64,000 bases of DNA from Mercenaria mercenaria (GCF_021730395.1 NC_069367.1:10910501-10974500); one strand, 5' to 3'; positions 35,196 through 47,353 are shown, numbered from the stretch's first letter. Notes: generated from the sequence alone by a model not told the origin. Numbers and translations: made by a program.

Positions 35196-35769
35196 TGAAC
35201 CATATGAACAAAAATAGGTAGATGTACAACTGAAATGTTTCATTAAAGTCTACACTGTGAAACTTGTTCTATACGCAAAAATGCAGCCCATTGTGAACAT
35301 TATTTTTAAAATCAAATACTTCGATTTTTACTAAAAAATAATGAAAACGTTTTCAATTCGATCTGAAAAAATATCAAGTACACGACCCTACTTGTTTCAT
35401 TCACCGAATTTTCTTCGTTGAATAAAAAAAGTTAAATAAAATTCCAAGGTTGAGAACAAAATGTGTTTCAAACGTGAAGATGTTAAAAAAAAAATTGGAA
35501 TACAAAGACAATGACTGGTTTTAGCCTTTTACCTTCCACTCATGTTAGCAGCTCCATCATAACCCTGTCCTCTCATTTTTTCAAGCTGTATGTTCATGTT
35601 CCGCAAGTTTTCCAGAAATGCATCAGTTAACGCAGCTCCTGTGGTGGACTGACATTCAGCAAAACCAAGAAAGTCCTCCCTGAGTGTCCCAGTGTCTTCA
35701 TCATAAAATCTGCATCGGAAGCATATGGAACAATTACATACATTGTACACATCATAAATATGAAAATAA

Positions 35770-36027
35770 CCCGCCCGCTTAGCTCAGTAGATAGAACGCA
35801 TTTCTACGGAGTCGGGAGTTCGGTCCTCCAGCGAGTTTCATGTTCTGCGTGGCGATATGATAAAAGACATTATGTCATTAATCATTCGTCCTCCACCCAC
35901 ATTCATTTGTGGATGTTGGTAGTTACTTGTGGAGAACAGGTTGCACTGGTACAGAATCCAGGAACACAGGTTAGATTAACTGCCCGCTATTACATAACTG
36001 AAATATTTTTAAAAAAAACAGCGTTTC
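35770..36027 (+). mobile_element. tRNA-derived SINE (second family)
   Basis: The head CCCGCTTAGCTCAGTAGATA has a box A-like segment and GAGTTCGGTCCTCC stands in place of box B. The tail is ATTACATAACTGAAATATTT followed by an A-run and AGCGTT, matching the bivalve SINE tail pattern CTGAAATA-TGTTGAAAA-CGGCGTTAAAC in degraded form. It lies in the hAT intron. Confidence 0.75.
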
Positions 36028-37650
36028 ATCATATTAACGTGGTTTCTCTTGTCTCATGCCCATGTGGGATTGGTAACGTTAGGAATGAAACATCAGAAAC
36101 GAACGGGTTTCTTTTTTATGCTGACGGTATTTTAGTACAAATATTGCAGCATTTACGACAATGACCGATTTTTAAAAATGCATTTTTGTAAGTCTTACAA
36201 ATACAGGCAGTTCCGACTATCGTATTTTATCAAATGTGACAAATATTTTATTAATTTACAACCGATTTTTAAAAAAGATACATTTCTCTAAGATAGAATT
36301 TTCTATTACCTTCACACAGGAAGAGTATATGCATATATACGGTTAACATAAAGTAATACATGGCGACTATCGTATTTTATCAAATATTTTATTATTGGAA
36401 TTCGTGCCCATTTCAAATCTTCTTTTATTTTAAACATTGTGTATCTAGAAACACTTAATATGTAATTTTATAATGCGGTAAGTGGCAGTTACGACCGTCT
36501 ATTTCAGTAGATAAGCTGATATAGATCGTTAAATGCATATTAAATATAAATAAGACGAGTTCAAATTATGCCCCGATATATTTATCAACGTCGGCAATAG
36601 TCCAGTGAGAATGCATATCTTTATCAATTAGTTCGGTTGCCAAGTGCACCTTGGTTAAAACTGACGACACCTGGTATTTGCAGTTTCATTAAACTAGTTA
36701 GCTCTTTCAGTGTATTTTACATTGATAGTTCTGTTATATTTTGTGCGAAACCGTTTTGATCGAATATCAAAAACATAAAAAAATGTAGCGTGCACGGTCT
36801 AGCTCAGTATATTAAATATAATATAATTTTCCTATGGGCTTCCTTGCCGAATGATTGGAAAACAAATGATTCTTAAAATGATTGGTGAAATGTAAAATAA
36901 TTAATGCTAATCAATCTATCTCAATTTAACTGATGACGAGCACTCAAAATTCGTGGATGGGATCTCTTGTAGTATGGCGATTCACAACAAACTATGCCTG
37001 AGGTGAATACCATACATTAAGATTTTACCTAAATACCACCAGATGTCGAGTTCCTATCGTCGTGGAACTTAAACGGAACGCAATGTTCTGAGTAAGAACC
37101 CAGACTATGATAGGAGGTCAAGAACCCGATAGTATTTGGCAATTTATTATATTATTTATTATTCAGCGATGTTATTCGGTCGGTAGCTTGGCAGATTCTT
37201 TAATATATTTACTTTGACGTTGTTGACTCCTCGGTGGCCAGAAACGTTCTGATCTCTTCGTGGCGCTGTCCCGGTATTTATAAGCTTTTATCCAATTGTA
37301 ATTAATGAGCGCTCAATGATTATGACAAAATCAAGCTCCTTAGTACATTGATAATGGAAGTGCGTAGTTTGTCCTTAATTTGTGTATTTTCCGTAATTAG
37401 AGCCTAAAACTATCGTAATTAACGTGTCAGTAGATAGAACTTTCTTTTCTAGGAATTCATGAAAGATTAGTGCTTATTTCATTCAGTCTATCATCTAAAA
37501 TATTGAATTATGACGGATCATCGGCCGTTCGAATATGATTGGGTCTAACTATTCTAGGTACGAATCATAAGGTATGCGGTGACTAAATTATATCAAACAT
37601 CCTGATAGAGGCATCTCGCCACAAAAATAATAAAAAGAATATGTCGATGC
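36028..37650. other. hAT intron, repeats only
   Basis: GACTATCGTATTTTATCAAA occurs at 36217 and again at 36364, suggesting a small local duplication. At 37025-37140 an imperfect inverted repeat (AAATACCACCAGATGTCGAG against the complement of CAAGAACCCGATAGTATTTG) resembles a short MITE. I see no gene here. Confidence 0.45.
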
Positions 37651-37749
37651 TTACCGGATGCACAATGCCATCTGTTCAATCGTGGCCACGTCTGTTGCTT
37701 CATCGGCAATGAAACCGAAACATGGTGACTTGTTGCAAGCAGTAACAAT

Positions 37750-38077
37750 GTGTGTGTGTGTTCGGGTTTAACGTCTTTCTCAACAATTTTTCAGTCATAT
37801 AAACGACGGTGTCTACTTATAGCAGTGAGCAAAATGCCCAGCTTTATAGTGCTGCCTCACTGGAATATCATGCCGTAGACACGTGGCATGATACCCCACC
37901 CGACACATTATACTGACACCGGGCTGAACAGTCCTAGCACTATCCCCTTAATGCTGAGCGCCAAGCGAGGAAGCTGCTAGTACCATTTTTTTACGTCTTT
38001 GGTATGACGCGGCCGGGGATCGAACCCACCACCTCCCGCACTCGAAGCGGACGCTCTACCACTAGGCTACCGAGGCA
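37750..38077 (-). mobile_element. tRNA-derived SINE inserted in the hAT coding sequence, 18-bp target duplication
   Basis: On the minus strand the head CGGTAGCCTAGTGGTAGAGC (box A) and GGTTCGATCCCCGG (box B) start near 38077. The tail ends AAAGACGTTAAACCCGAACA followed by a CA run at 37750. An 18-bp duplication, GTTGCAAGCAGTAACAAT, occurs at 37732-37749 and 38078-38095. Because the duplication is hAT coding sequence (the TACNK region), the SINE arrived after the hAT element. Confidence 0.95.
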
Positions 38078-38860
38078 GTTGCAAGCAGTAACAATATCTC
38101 GAACAATAACATCTCCACAAATATCAATTATCTCGTTCCGGAGAGGTATACTTAGTGCAGGGATCGGCGGTTTCCAAGTGTTCTTTCAACAAGGTATTGT
38201 GTTTCGCTTGGTACTGAAGGAGTGCTTTGAAGTTGCTGTATTTTTCCTTGTGTCCACGAAGCGCAATATTTTGCTGACCACACAGAATGATTGTATCTAC
38301 AATGCTGACTAAGATCTGTCTGTTCCGTTCAACTAGTGTGTTATAGGAGGTTGACATAGAACACATAATGTCCTTCTTTCTCCCTTGCATGATAGCAATG
38401 TAATTCTCGGCCGCTTCCATGGCTTTGTGGTGTGTAGTACTATTCCTGTGGCCAGCTGGAAGATATTTGAAGTTTCTAAAATAATTTGATTTTAAGAGAA
38501 CTTCTTTAACAGGTTTTGTTAATTCCATTAAAAATATATATAACAGTAGTCGTTATCAAAGTAACTACAGCTGTAATAGCATAAACATCATAAAAATGCT
38601 TTAAAACGAGAGTGCGATTTCAGCTATGCATTAAGGTTAACTTCAGTCATACATTCCTAATGGAAGAGCAGAGCAGAGTTTTACTAGTCCCGGACTCGCA
38701 ATGGTCTTGCAGGAAACCTTGAACACGCACTTTTGTCAGAGGCAAGACTGACTACTTAAGCCTTCCTTCAGCATAATTCCATTGCTGTTATTTCATTTGA
38801 CTGAATCTAATTGGTTTAGGTGTGCATCTATTTACCGGCCAAGCAATTAATAATATTAGT

Positions 38861-38995
38861 CATGTGTTTACGAATCGGATAGAAATATCCTTCCCGAGGG
38901 CACCTGCGCATTGGGCGGTAATGAGGCTTGCCGAGTTACCGCCCATGAGCAGGTGGCCGAGGGACGGATATTTTCATCCGATTCGTAAACATATG
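38861..38995. mobile_element. Near-perfect 135-bp palindrome, MITE-like
   Basis: CATGTGTTTACGAATCGGAT at the left is mirrored by ATCCGATTCGTAAACATATG at the right. Inside, GGGCACCTGCGCATTGGGCG is matched by CGCCCATGAGCAGGTGGCC. Only about 14 bases at the centre are unpaired. Both strands show a fortuitous open frame, which follows from the palindrome. Confidence 0.88.
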
Positions 38996-39489
38996 GCTGA
39001 TATTTTTTCTTGCATATCATATACATGTTAGCATTTTTTTCTGGCAGATTATTTTTCTTGCATACCGTATTGTACAAATAACAGGTCGAAATACTTTCTT
39101 TGTAGCACTCTTTCTTATAGTACAGCGCGGCATCGTACTTTCTCGCTGTCGATATATTTTTATTTTATATATTATTTTAAAATCAACAAAACTTTCAACC
39201 AAACTGTGAAGTACTTGAATTCACTGTTGTCACTCAGAGCCCTCTTTGCATTATTATTTTTACACACCTAATGTTTCTTACATACCTAACTGCAAATACG
39301 GATTCTTCAATGCATTTTTTATATATGAAATATAGCTGTATCGCGGCGCCGTGAAATAAAATAAATCAATCAAACTAATTTTATGTATGTCTTGTTTCGA
39401 CATTTCTCACCGATCATTATCTAACATAATCGTTCTGTGCGATCCAATTAATTTAAATCTACTGGTAGTTGACACAGTTATGGATGGTG

Positions 39490-39652
39490 AAAATAAGCTG
39501 TATGTTAACTTTAGCATATATTTCGATATTTTTATGTGTGTTTTTTTTTTTTTTATTTATTAAAGTAGGTCATTGTATAAAAGACAGCTGTCATGCTCTA
39601 CGTAGTTTCAAAAGGCCCGATCACTTGAAGAGTGGCGGTGCTTACGAGACAA
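39490..39652 (+). CDS. Candidate first or internal exon of an unknown gene
   Basis: From ATG 39502 region the frame reads MLTLAYISIFLCVFFFFLFI, a signal-anchor-like hydrophobic stretch, then KVGHCIKDSCHALRSF and a basic region ending AYETR immediately before GTAAGT at 39653. A T-rich tract followed by TTAAAG near 39562 could instead be a splice acceptor, giving an exon of about 90 bp. No homologue was recognised and no partner exon was found, so this is weak and could be chance. Confidence 0.2.
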
Positions 39653-40107
39653 GGTAAGTTCATTGTTTCAAAATTTATAGTAGTTTTTCAGATAGCAATA
39701 CTTGCCCTATTTCGTTTAAAAATTAATTAAAGTATACGCAAATTAGGAAAGTACTTAAACTGAGGTGGATTAATTTTGTAAATGCAAGTGATTCATGATT
39801 TTACATATTTATACAGAACTATACATGAGCCGTAATTGCACAACATGAATCACTCACGACTTATTGTCCATGATATTGTCGAATGTTAATCTTACAAAAT
39901 GTTATGCCCTTGCATTTTACATCTTCAACATAATATTAACGTGACACAATTGTGCCACCACACGAACAGTGTTCCTAAAGACAAATTTATTTACTAAAGG
40001 AGTATAGTGTCAAACCTAAAAATCTTGGGTAGTGGTAACCTAACAAATGGTAACCAAAACAGGCCGTAGAGATTTTGCATTGTTTTTTTTTTTTCAAAAG
40101 TACAAGG

Positions 40108-40320
40108 TTAACCTTTAGCCTGCTAGAGGCAAGTGATTCTGCCTTTGCGACCAGTGCAGACCAAGATTAGCATGCACATCCGTGCAGACTGATCATGGTC
40201 TGCAGTGTTCGCTATTCAGTCAGTAAATTTTCAGTGAACACCCCTTTGAATAATAAATAGTACTGCCCAACTTGAATGATGGACCAGTCAATTTTAGAAA
40301 TTTAGCAGGGTAAAGGGTAA
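40108..40320 (+). mobile_element. TTAA MITE copy
   Basis: It begins TTAACCTTTAGCCTGCTAGA, has the family core (TTTGCGACCAGTGCAGACCA, GCACATCCGTGCAGACTGAT, AATTTTCAGTGAACACCCCT), and ends TTTAGCAGGGTAAAGGGTAA. It aligns with 54642-54851 in the same orientation. Confidence 0.85.
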
Positions 40321-40379
40321 GAGGTAAAATATTTCACAAGAAAAATAAGAATATCAATATACCAGATACTAATGTTGAA

Positions 40380-41340
40380 TAATCGAAGGGCAATAACTCA
40401 ATGAAAAATTATCCGACCGGAACATAAAGATACTATGCGCTTTTCCTATTGGGAGTGAAGCTTCCTGATATGAACTTTCACTAAATTTCAGCGGAAGGCT
40501 GTTGAGAAATATTTCGGACAAGGATGGTTCTATAGTTTACAAATGTTGAATAATCTAAGGGCAATAACTTGATGAAAACTCATCCGTTATTGTCGTGTAC
40601 ACCCTACGTTCTTACAATATATTTTGTCATTTTGCAAAGTTTTATTAAAATCACATAACAGTTTAAAAGTTTAGTGATACTTTGGACAATAGTGTCATGA
40701 GCAATTTAAAAAAGAGATAACCCAAAAAGTGAGCAAAGTAGAGTTACGGTTTCTTATACACTGCGCTTTCAGCCAATGACCTCTGTAATTGTGTGATGTT
40801 CTAAAAATATCTCTTCAATAGGAATATAGTTTTGATCCAGATAAGCGTATGAGTAAATAAAAAATGGAAGATAATTCAAAAGGTAAGCAACGTAGAGTTA
40901 TGGTTCTTGCACACTGCATTTTCTTTCAGTGGCCTCTGTCATTGTTTGAAGTTTAACCTAAATCCTTTCAGTAGTTCTGAAGAAATGCTCAGGACAAATG
41001 TGTTCTGACCAAATCAAAAACGGAGAAAATTCAAAGAGTAAGCAAAACAGAGTTATGGTTCTTATACACTGTACTTTTTAATGGTCTCTGTCATTGTATG
41101 AAGTTTTAGAAATATGCCTTTTGTAGGTTTGGAGTTACGCGTCTGACAAAGAGTTAAGGATAAATCATAGAAAGGGGATAATTAAAACAATAAGCAAGAG
41201 AGAGTTATGATTCCTTTACACAGCATTTTCTGTTAACTGTTTCTCTCTTTGTGTGAAGTCTAAACAAAAGTCCTTCAACAGTGATGGAGGTATGCTCCAA
41301 GCAAAACTTGGCACGAACTAACGACGGAGAATATTTTCGT
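40380..41340 (+). repeat. Degenerate tandem repeats; main array about 155 bp per unit, four units
   Basis: The marker GTAAGCAA-GTAGAGTTATGGTT followed by a CACTGC-TTTTC and GGCCTCTGTCATTG-TGAAGT segment occurs near 40729, 40881, 41038 and 41191, spaced 152-157 bp. A preceding pair (AATGTTGAATAATC-AAGGGCAATAACT near 40370 and 40545) belongs to a similar but distinct array. Confidence 0.75.
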
Positions 41341-42044
41341 CTTCCGGCGGTGGGATAATTAAAAGGAAGGAACCAACATAAAGTCACCTTGTATATTAAA
41401 CGCACAAGTAAAACCGATTGAACTTTTTAGCAAATTTAATGTGACTGACAATAGACATTAAAACGTGAAACGTTAAAACGCCTATACAAATAAAGGTTAT
41501 CTAAGACAATAATATAAATATTTTGATTGAAGTTAATTACACAAGGAAAGCGTTTTTCACGTAGTGAGTGAGTGTGTTAGCGAGTGCATACCTAACATTA
41601 ATTGCATATTCATATATTGTAAACTATTCTATTGCAGTTTGCTTTTTTACCAAGGCATGACAATGAACTTTGTAAAGGACATTATGCATTTGTAATAATC
41701 AAGAGCTTGCTTGTACTTGAACAATTATTTATCCTTTTAAATAAGGTAGTTCCCTTAATTATATAGAATTCTGCAGTAGCAAATTTATCAGGATGATATT
41801 AAAAGCTCTGATGGTAATAGCTGCTGTCGCTTTATCTAATGGACATCTACAGTCGGGTAAGACGTTACCACCATTTGCGTCCAGCATGTACCTAGGAGAT
41901 GTAAAAGAAAGAAAAGAGATACCACCTTTGCCAATGCCAGGCTTCAATATTAAGTGCTTATAATTTTGAAAGATAAAAACCCGTTTGAAATCCTTTCATT
42001 TCCTATAAATTTAAATCAAATCATGAAAAAATGTGTAAGCGATT

Positions 42045-42140
42045 TTTCTGCGTGTGTGAGTGTGTGTGTGTGTGTGGTGGGGGGGGGGGGGGGGGGTGCG
42101 GGGGATGGGGGTGAGGTGTGTGTGTGTCGGGGGGGGGGGC
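42045..42140. repeat. GT and poly-G low-complexity tract
   Basis: (GT)n is followed by an uninterrupted G-run of about 20 and further G-rich, GTGTGTGT-containing sequence up to another G-run near 42130. The strand asymmetry suggests quadruplex potential. It lies in intron 1 of lipocalin copy 3. Confidence 0.9.
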
Positions 42141-42820
42141 AGTATACATACTTACAGGCTCACGAACAGGCTTAATCAAATCAATTCTTCTTTGTCGTGT
42201 TGAGCTGGGAGTTTCCACTTTTTCTATTTTACAACAAAACTTAATATCATTTCTACAAGTACGGGGTGCATCTTTCTGTTTGTCTCTAATGCCTAAAGCA
42301 GATTTTACTTCTAACTTGTACTTATGCAGGGCTGTTTTAAATTTGTGTCATGTAGTATACACTACACATTGCAACCATATTTGATTGAAAACACACTTTC
42401 TATGAATCTGAAATGCGAAGAATAACCACAGTAACATGTGCATCAGTACTTGGAAATTGTAAATTAGTGGAAATGGATATCATCTTCAACTTTCTCTGTA
42501 AACCACGATATACGTTTATATTTAAAGTGGCGTATAACGTATGAGCTAGTAGTATATAAGTTACATCTCTCTGCACCTGGACGCTTCCATAACTTTCTGC
42601 ATTTACATTTTTTTCATAATGTTTCCTTCCAAATTATTTCTCCTTTCAAACATGCTGTATGGCAGATATCAAATGATTAAAAACGGTTCAGCTGAGTCTT
42701 TGATAATGAAAACAATTGATATTGTTCTTACTGCCCGAAAGAAATACGTTCAAATAGTATAAATTTCATGAATTGCTAGTTAGTCAATAGCCAAGAAAAA
42801 TGTGATGAACTATAAACCCT

Positions 42821-44896
42821 TCAATAGCGCAAACTGTGGACCGATGGTTTATATGTGGTGTTTCCTACTATAGTATCTAGAATAAATGTGCCGAGACCAC
42901 TTTTCTCTAGTTCTTCGATAAGGCCATCAATATACAAGTTATATATCCAGGTGGAAATTACTCCCCCCTGTCGAATTCCTTGTCGAACTTGGAAGAAATC
43001 TGACTGTAAACCGTTTGCCGCCACACAGCTGAACATATTTGTATGGGCATCAACGAGTAGGGTCCAAATTTTTCCCTGTACACCAAGCTTGGACAACTTG
43101 TAAAAGACTCCATTTAACCAGACAGTGTCAAAAGCCTTTTTAGTGTCAAGGAAAGCTACATACACTTTAGAGTTTAGTTCGATATTATGGTATATAGACT
43201 CTTGAAGATTAAAGGAAGCAGTTATTGCGCCAGAATGTTTTTGGTACGCGTTCTGTTGATGGTTTGGAAAGGGGATATTGCTCTCTGATATCCAGGAAGA
43301 TAACCGATCATGAACTATACTTTCGAATAATTTATATATAACTGGGAGGAGGGTTATCGGGCGGTAATTGTTCGGATCTGTTCGGGGTTTACCGTTGTCT
43401 TTATATACCGGTATTATCATTCCTTTCTTACACATGAGCGGAATTTTACCCTCCATTATAACCATATTAAATAGGTCTGAAATTGAAGTGAATAAACTTT
43501 TCCCCCCATACTTTAAATGTTCGTTGCATATCATATCAAAAGATGGGGCTTTTTTCATTTTTAGGGTCTTAACATACTTTTCGATATCATCTGGTGAAAG
43601 GTTAGGAATAATTTGTGAACGACTAGGACATTCACTGTTTGTTGATCGAGTATTTTTCAGCTCATTCTCAACCAAATTTTTAAAGTCATCATCAAATGCT
43701 TCATTATACAGTGGTGAATATAATTGTTCGTAGAACTTGCAAAATTGATTTGTTATGACTTCTGGGTCTCGAGACATGCCATTATCTGTTTCTAACTGCG
43801 AACATGTCGAGGACTTCTTACCTTTACGATTTTTAACCATTCCCCAAAATAACCTATTGTCACACTCAGCGGCTTGGGTAAGTTCGTCAACAAATTGCTT
43901 TTCTACATTCTCTATGGCTTTCTTTCGAATATTTATAAACATTCTCTTTGACAACTTATAATTTATGAAAGATGCATGAGAGCGGCCCCTCGGTCGACCT
44001 TCAGCAAGCCAGGCACGGCGTGCTAACTTTTGTTTATCATGCGCTTGTTTCAATTCCTTTGACCAGTAAGGTTTTGCGTGTTTATTAAATTTTGCTTTTG
44101 GAAGGGTAGAATTGGCAGAGGTTATAATGGCATTGACAATGTCATTGTACATCGAATCGACATCGGCTTTGCTCACTCACAGAACAACAAAATTATTTTG
44201 GTAATCAGAGATGTGAGTATCTGTTATCTTATGCCATGCAACACCCTGGTTGGATTTAATATTAACAGATATAAGAGGAACATTTATAACAGCTAAAACT
44301 GGCGAATGGTCTGAGACATCAAACATGTCATCACATAATATTTCTACTTTTGCTACAAGCTCTATGTCCCATTGGTACATGATAATGTGATCTAGGATCT
44401 TTTCCATTGGCTTAAAAGTATATCTTGGTCCCTAACAACATGGCAAGTTAAGAATTGATGTCATCTGATTTTGAGATAAAAATCGTGTAATCTTTTTATC
44501 CCGGAAAGAATATGAGCTAAAGTTATTAATATCAGTAACTGGTACAGCATTTACATCTCCTAACAAAACTACAGTGCCATTTTCAGAGTAGGAATCGCAA
44601 ATCGATTGAATGGTGTCAAGACATTCGGAATAAGACTCATTTGGATAATTAGCTGATGGCATATATATACAGAATGCATAGATTTTTATATCGTTTTCAC
44701 AGTAAATTTCTACGCCCACAATTCTTTCGTCGGCCACTTCATCCATTTTTCTTATTGAAAACTCAAGTGATTTTTTATACAGAATAGCTACGCCTCCCTT
44801 GCCGCATCGGAGTGTACCAAAGCAGTTAACATCTTGATTACAAACCGTTATTTCATCATACTGATTATTCAGAGATCTTAAAAAATAAGGATTCAT
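42821..44896 (-). mobile_element. Non-LTR retrotransposon (LINE) fragment: endonuclease plus reverse transcriptase
   Basis: On the minus strand, the APE-type endonuclease is visible as GKGGVAILYKKSLEF, FCIYMPSANYPNESY, VVLLGDVNAV, then KILDHIIMYQWD and SDHSPVLAVINV. The reverse transcriptase follows with YRPITLLPVIYKLFE, the motif A block VYVAFLDTKKAFDTVW and the motif B block VRQGIRQGGVISTWIYNLYI. The frame is interrupted by two in-frame stops, near 44430 and 44177. The N-terminal start of the endonuclease is absent. The sequence ends at GNTTY, just before the expected YADD, so the 3' part is missing as well. Loss of the 3' end is unusual for LINEs and suggests a later deletion. Clade is uncertain; it looks like the jockey/CR1 superfamily. 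It lies in intron 1 of lipocalin copy 3. Confidence 0.9.
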
Positions 44897-46380
44897 TTAA
44901 TAAGATTAATTATTACATGACTCCTTCTTTACTTCACCGGTGGATAGTTTGTGTTATAAGTCCGTTTTGAATTTCAAAGCAATAATTTTATCTTTTGAGC
45001 AAAGGTCAAAATCTAAAACTAAGTAACTGAATTTTTTTCTGATGTCGTGTAATAAAACACTTACTGAATGGCTTGGCTGTCAATCAGTGTACATTATAAA
45101 ACTACAAAGTAAATTAAGTAAACAAGAACGGTCAGTGGTTAAAACACCACTAATAAGCCAAGATTTTGCCTTAGATTTAGTTTAGTGAAAAGGATTTCTT
45201 CACCTATACCAAGTTCAAACTTCGTCTTACTATTAAGTGATTTTCATGTATCAGTCCCGTCTTTCGCAAATATATTTTATAGGTTGTTTTCAAGAAAATT
45301 CAGAAATTGGTTGCAAACAATACTATACTGCTCTTTCTTTATGGACACAAATGCACAATATTGACTTCTGTTGATAGTTCACAAATTCTTTATCGTGTTT
45401 TGCATACTATTCCAATATGCTTGTCTCTGTTAAAACACTCTTACGCTAGAATGACGTCACGTTAACGTGCGGTGACGTCAAAGTTTTTGTTGCGACCAAG
45501 AAAGAGCGCTAAGTACTATATTTTATCTACTGTTTTAGATTAAAGGCATATTAGAATTGAAATAATTTATAGCAAAACCGTGTTTTAACACTATTTATAC
45601 ACTCGGGCGTTTATACGTCGTACAAATAAATTCACTCGGGCTGCGCCCTCGTGAAATTATTACGCCCGACGTATAACCGCCCATCGTGCATAAATAGTGA
45701 TAAAGCAATCTTTTGCTATAAATTACTTCTTAATTAGAAATATTTGCCAAATGTAAGATGATACTGCTACGAATAAAAATCTGAGGTACCACTGACACTG
45801 CCTATAATAAAATATGTAGGTAAATTTAATTTATATATTTAGTAAAAGTAAATAAATCTGATTAGGAGTTTTTACATTTGAAGTAACTATTAAAGATAAA
45901 ATGTTTGAGTAAACGATTGCCATCAGATATCTTTTAGAAATTAGAACCCGCTTTCAAATTGATAATATCAAAGAGCAGCAAAGAATTAGCAACATTGACA
46001 CAAAACAACAACACAACTCTTTTACAAAGAAGCACATGCACATTTTGTACATTATGTACTAAGATAAAAAGAATGCGTTGCTAGATATAGTACTAGTATA
46101 TTAAAACAGGTTTTGCGTTAGGTTTTGATCTAAACTAATACATAAAGCCATAATTGTCATCGATTCATAATTCCATGTTTCATGACTAAAGGCTGTTATA
46201 ATGCATAAAATTATGGTCTGAAAAGTTTGAAGCTTTTTGTCAAATCCTATGTATAATTTCAATGTTTTCAATATTGTATATATAATGAGGTAAAGACTAC
46301 ATACTTTTTGCAACGAACTCAGGAGACATATATACCGCAAAGTTCGTAGTTTATAGCTTTACGAGGCGTTCCTTTTTCAA
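44897..46380. other. Intron-1 filler of lipocalin copy 3, one MITE
   Basis: Apart from the MITE at 45551-45741 I see only AT-rich sequence. The stretch 46280-46380 before exon 2 resembles the sequence before gene 2 exon 2 (CGTAGTTTATA-TT-TTT near the acceptor), consistent with shared descent. Confidence 0.5.
45551..45741. mobile_element. MITE with CGGGCG inverted halves, copy 2
   Basis: TAATTTATAGCAAAACCGTG, ACTATTTATACACTCGGGCG and TTATACGTCGTAC at the left are mirrored by GACGTATAACCGCCCATCGT, ATAAATAGTG and TTTTGCTATAAATTA at the right. Same family as 35008-35195. Confidence 0.8.
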
Positions 46381-46835
46381 TGGCTCGGCCCATGGTTTTT
46401 CCAGTTTCATAAAGTCCCATGTATTTGGTCGATATCTGAGGAGTTCACTGATTTTATCAAGGTTCTTGAGTTACAGGGAAAGAACATTATAAAATAGAAA
46501 ACAACCGAGAAACTATGAGGTAACTTTATGTAACAAATGTTAGCTTGAGATATTAATCCGCTGAAAAAGAAACATTGTTGAGTACATTCTATGTAAATGC
46601 GAATCAGTCTTTGCAATATTTGATATAGAGGAAACATTGTCAAAATGTTATTTAGTCTAAACTTATTTTCAATCTTTCAGAACATACGGCCTGTGTAATT
46701 CCATGACATCAATATGGTATGTCAATGGGGTCCCGGAGTGTTTAAAGGCATAGACCCTGTTGGTAAAGACTTATTTATTACATTTCATTTATTGTCTCTG
46801 CTCAAAACTCATTTTTTTCTTCTACATGAATGATG

Positions 46836-47093
46836 TATCCGTGGCCGTGTGATTAGGGTCAGTGCCTTTGATTCATTTAACCATAACCACTAGGCTTCAA
46901 ACCCACTGGAGGATTGCCCTTCTGTCATGCACACGAGAAAAACATTCATCTGGCTTGTGTAATTTCAACATGCTGCCCCACTGCACACTTTCAGCAGTAA
47001 TATTCGGATGGGGATTCCGGTTCTTTATCTACGATTAAAGAAGATTCCCATTTGATGTAATTTATTTTGCTATGACATAAAACCAAACAATGA
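46836..47093 (+). mobile_element. tRNA-derived SINE, degraded, in intron 3 of lipocalin copy 3
   Basis: The head CCGTGGCCGTGTGATTAGGG parallels the GGCCGAGTGGTTAAGG head of the 2943-3186 family, and GCTTCAAACCC stands at the box B position. The tail is CTATGACATAAAACCAAAC, a degraded form of the GACGTTAAACC tail. Confidence 0.7.
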
Positions 47094-47353
47094 AACAACA
47101 ACTTCAAGTTGTCACGTGACACGAATCTTGAGTCTTGTTTGATCGTTCATATCTCATGACATTTTGCCATCTTTAATTATGTTAACATTAAGAAGAAGCA
47201 TTAATATAATTAAAATGGCATTTTAATATTTCTCGAACGTACGTGAAAACTAACCACTCCAGGAATATAACTGATGTATCAGGAGTAAATAAATTTCAAT
47301 ACAGATTCAAGTCTACCTATATCTCAGTTATGCTAAAGGCTAGGGATACAACT

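Larger units (their letters stand above)
32739..38481 (-). mobile_element. hAT-superfamily DNA transposon (DUF4371 / HAT-dimerisation type), decayed
   Basis: The CAGGGGCGTAGC end at 32739 is typical of hAT termini; the opposite terminus was not found. Minus-strand coding blocks run 38481-38096 and 37731-37666 (split by a SINE), 35709-35533 and 34180-32977, with good GT-AG junctions: ALCIR joins FYDEDTGTL, and NMSGR joins FKGVQSR. Visible family motifs are ALRGHKEKYSNF, NEIIDICGD, GFIADEATDVAT, GQGYDGAANMSG, THCKAHSLNLAI, the ETRWASR segment, and the C-terminal STATAERSFSTMRWVKTY dimerisation region. Three frameshifts are apparent (near 38138, 33880 and 33640), and the extreme C-terminus departs from the family pattern. 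Introns carry a MITE and another SINE. The N-terminal zinc finger is not visible. It is not expected to make active transposase. Confidence 0.85.
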
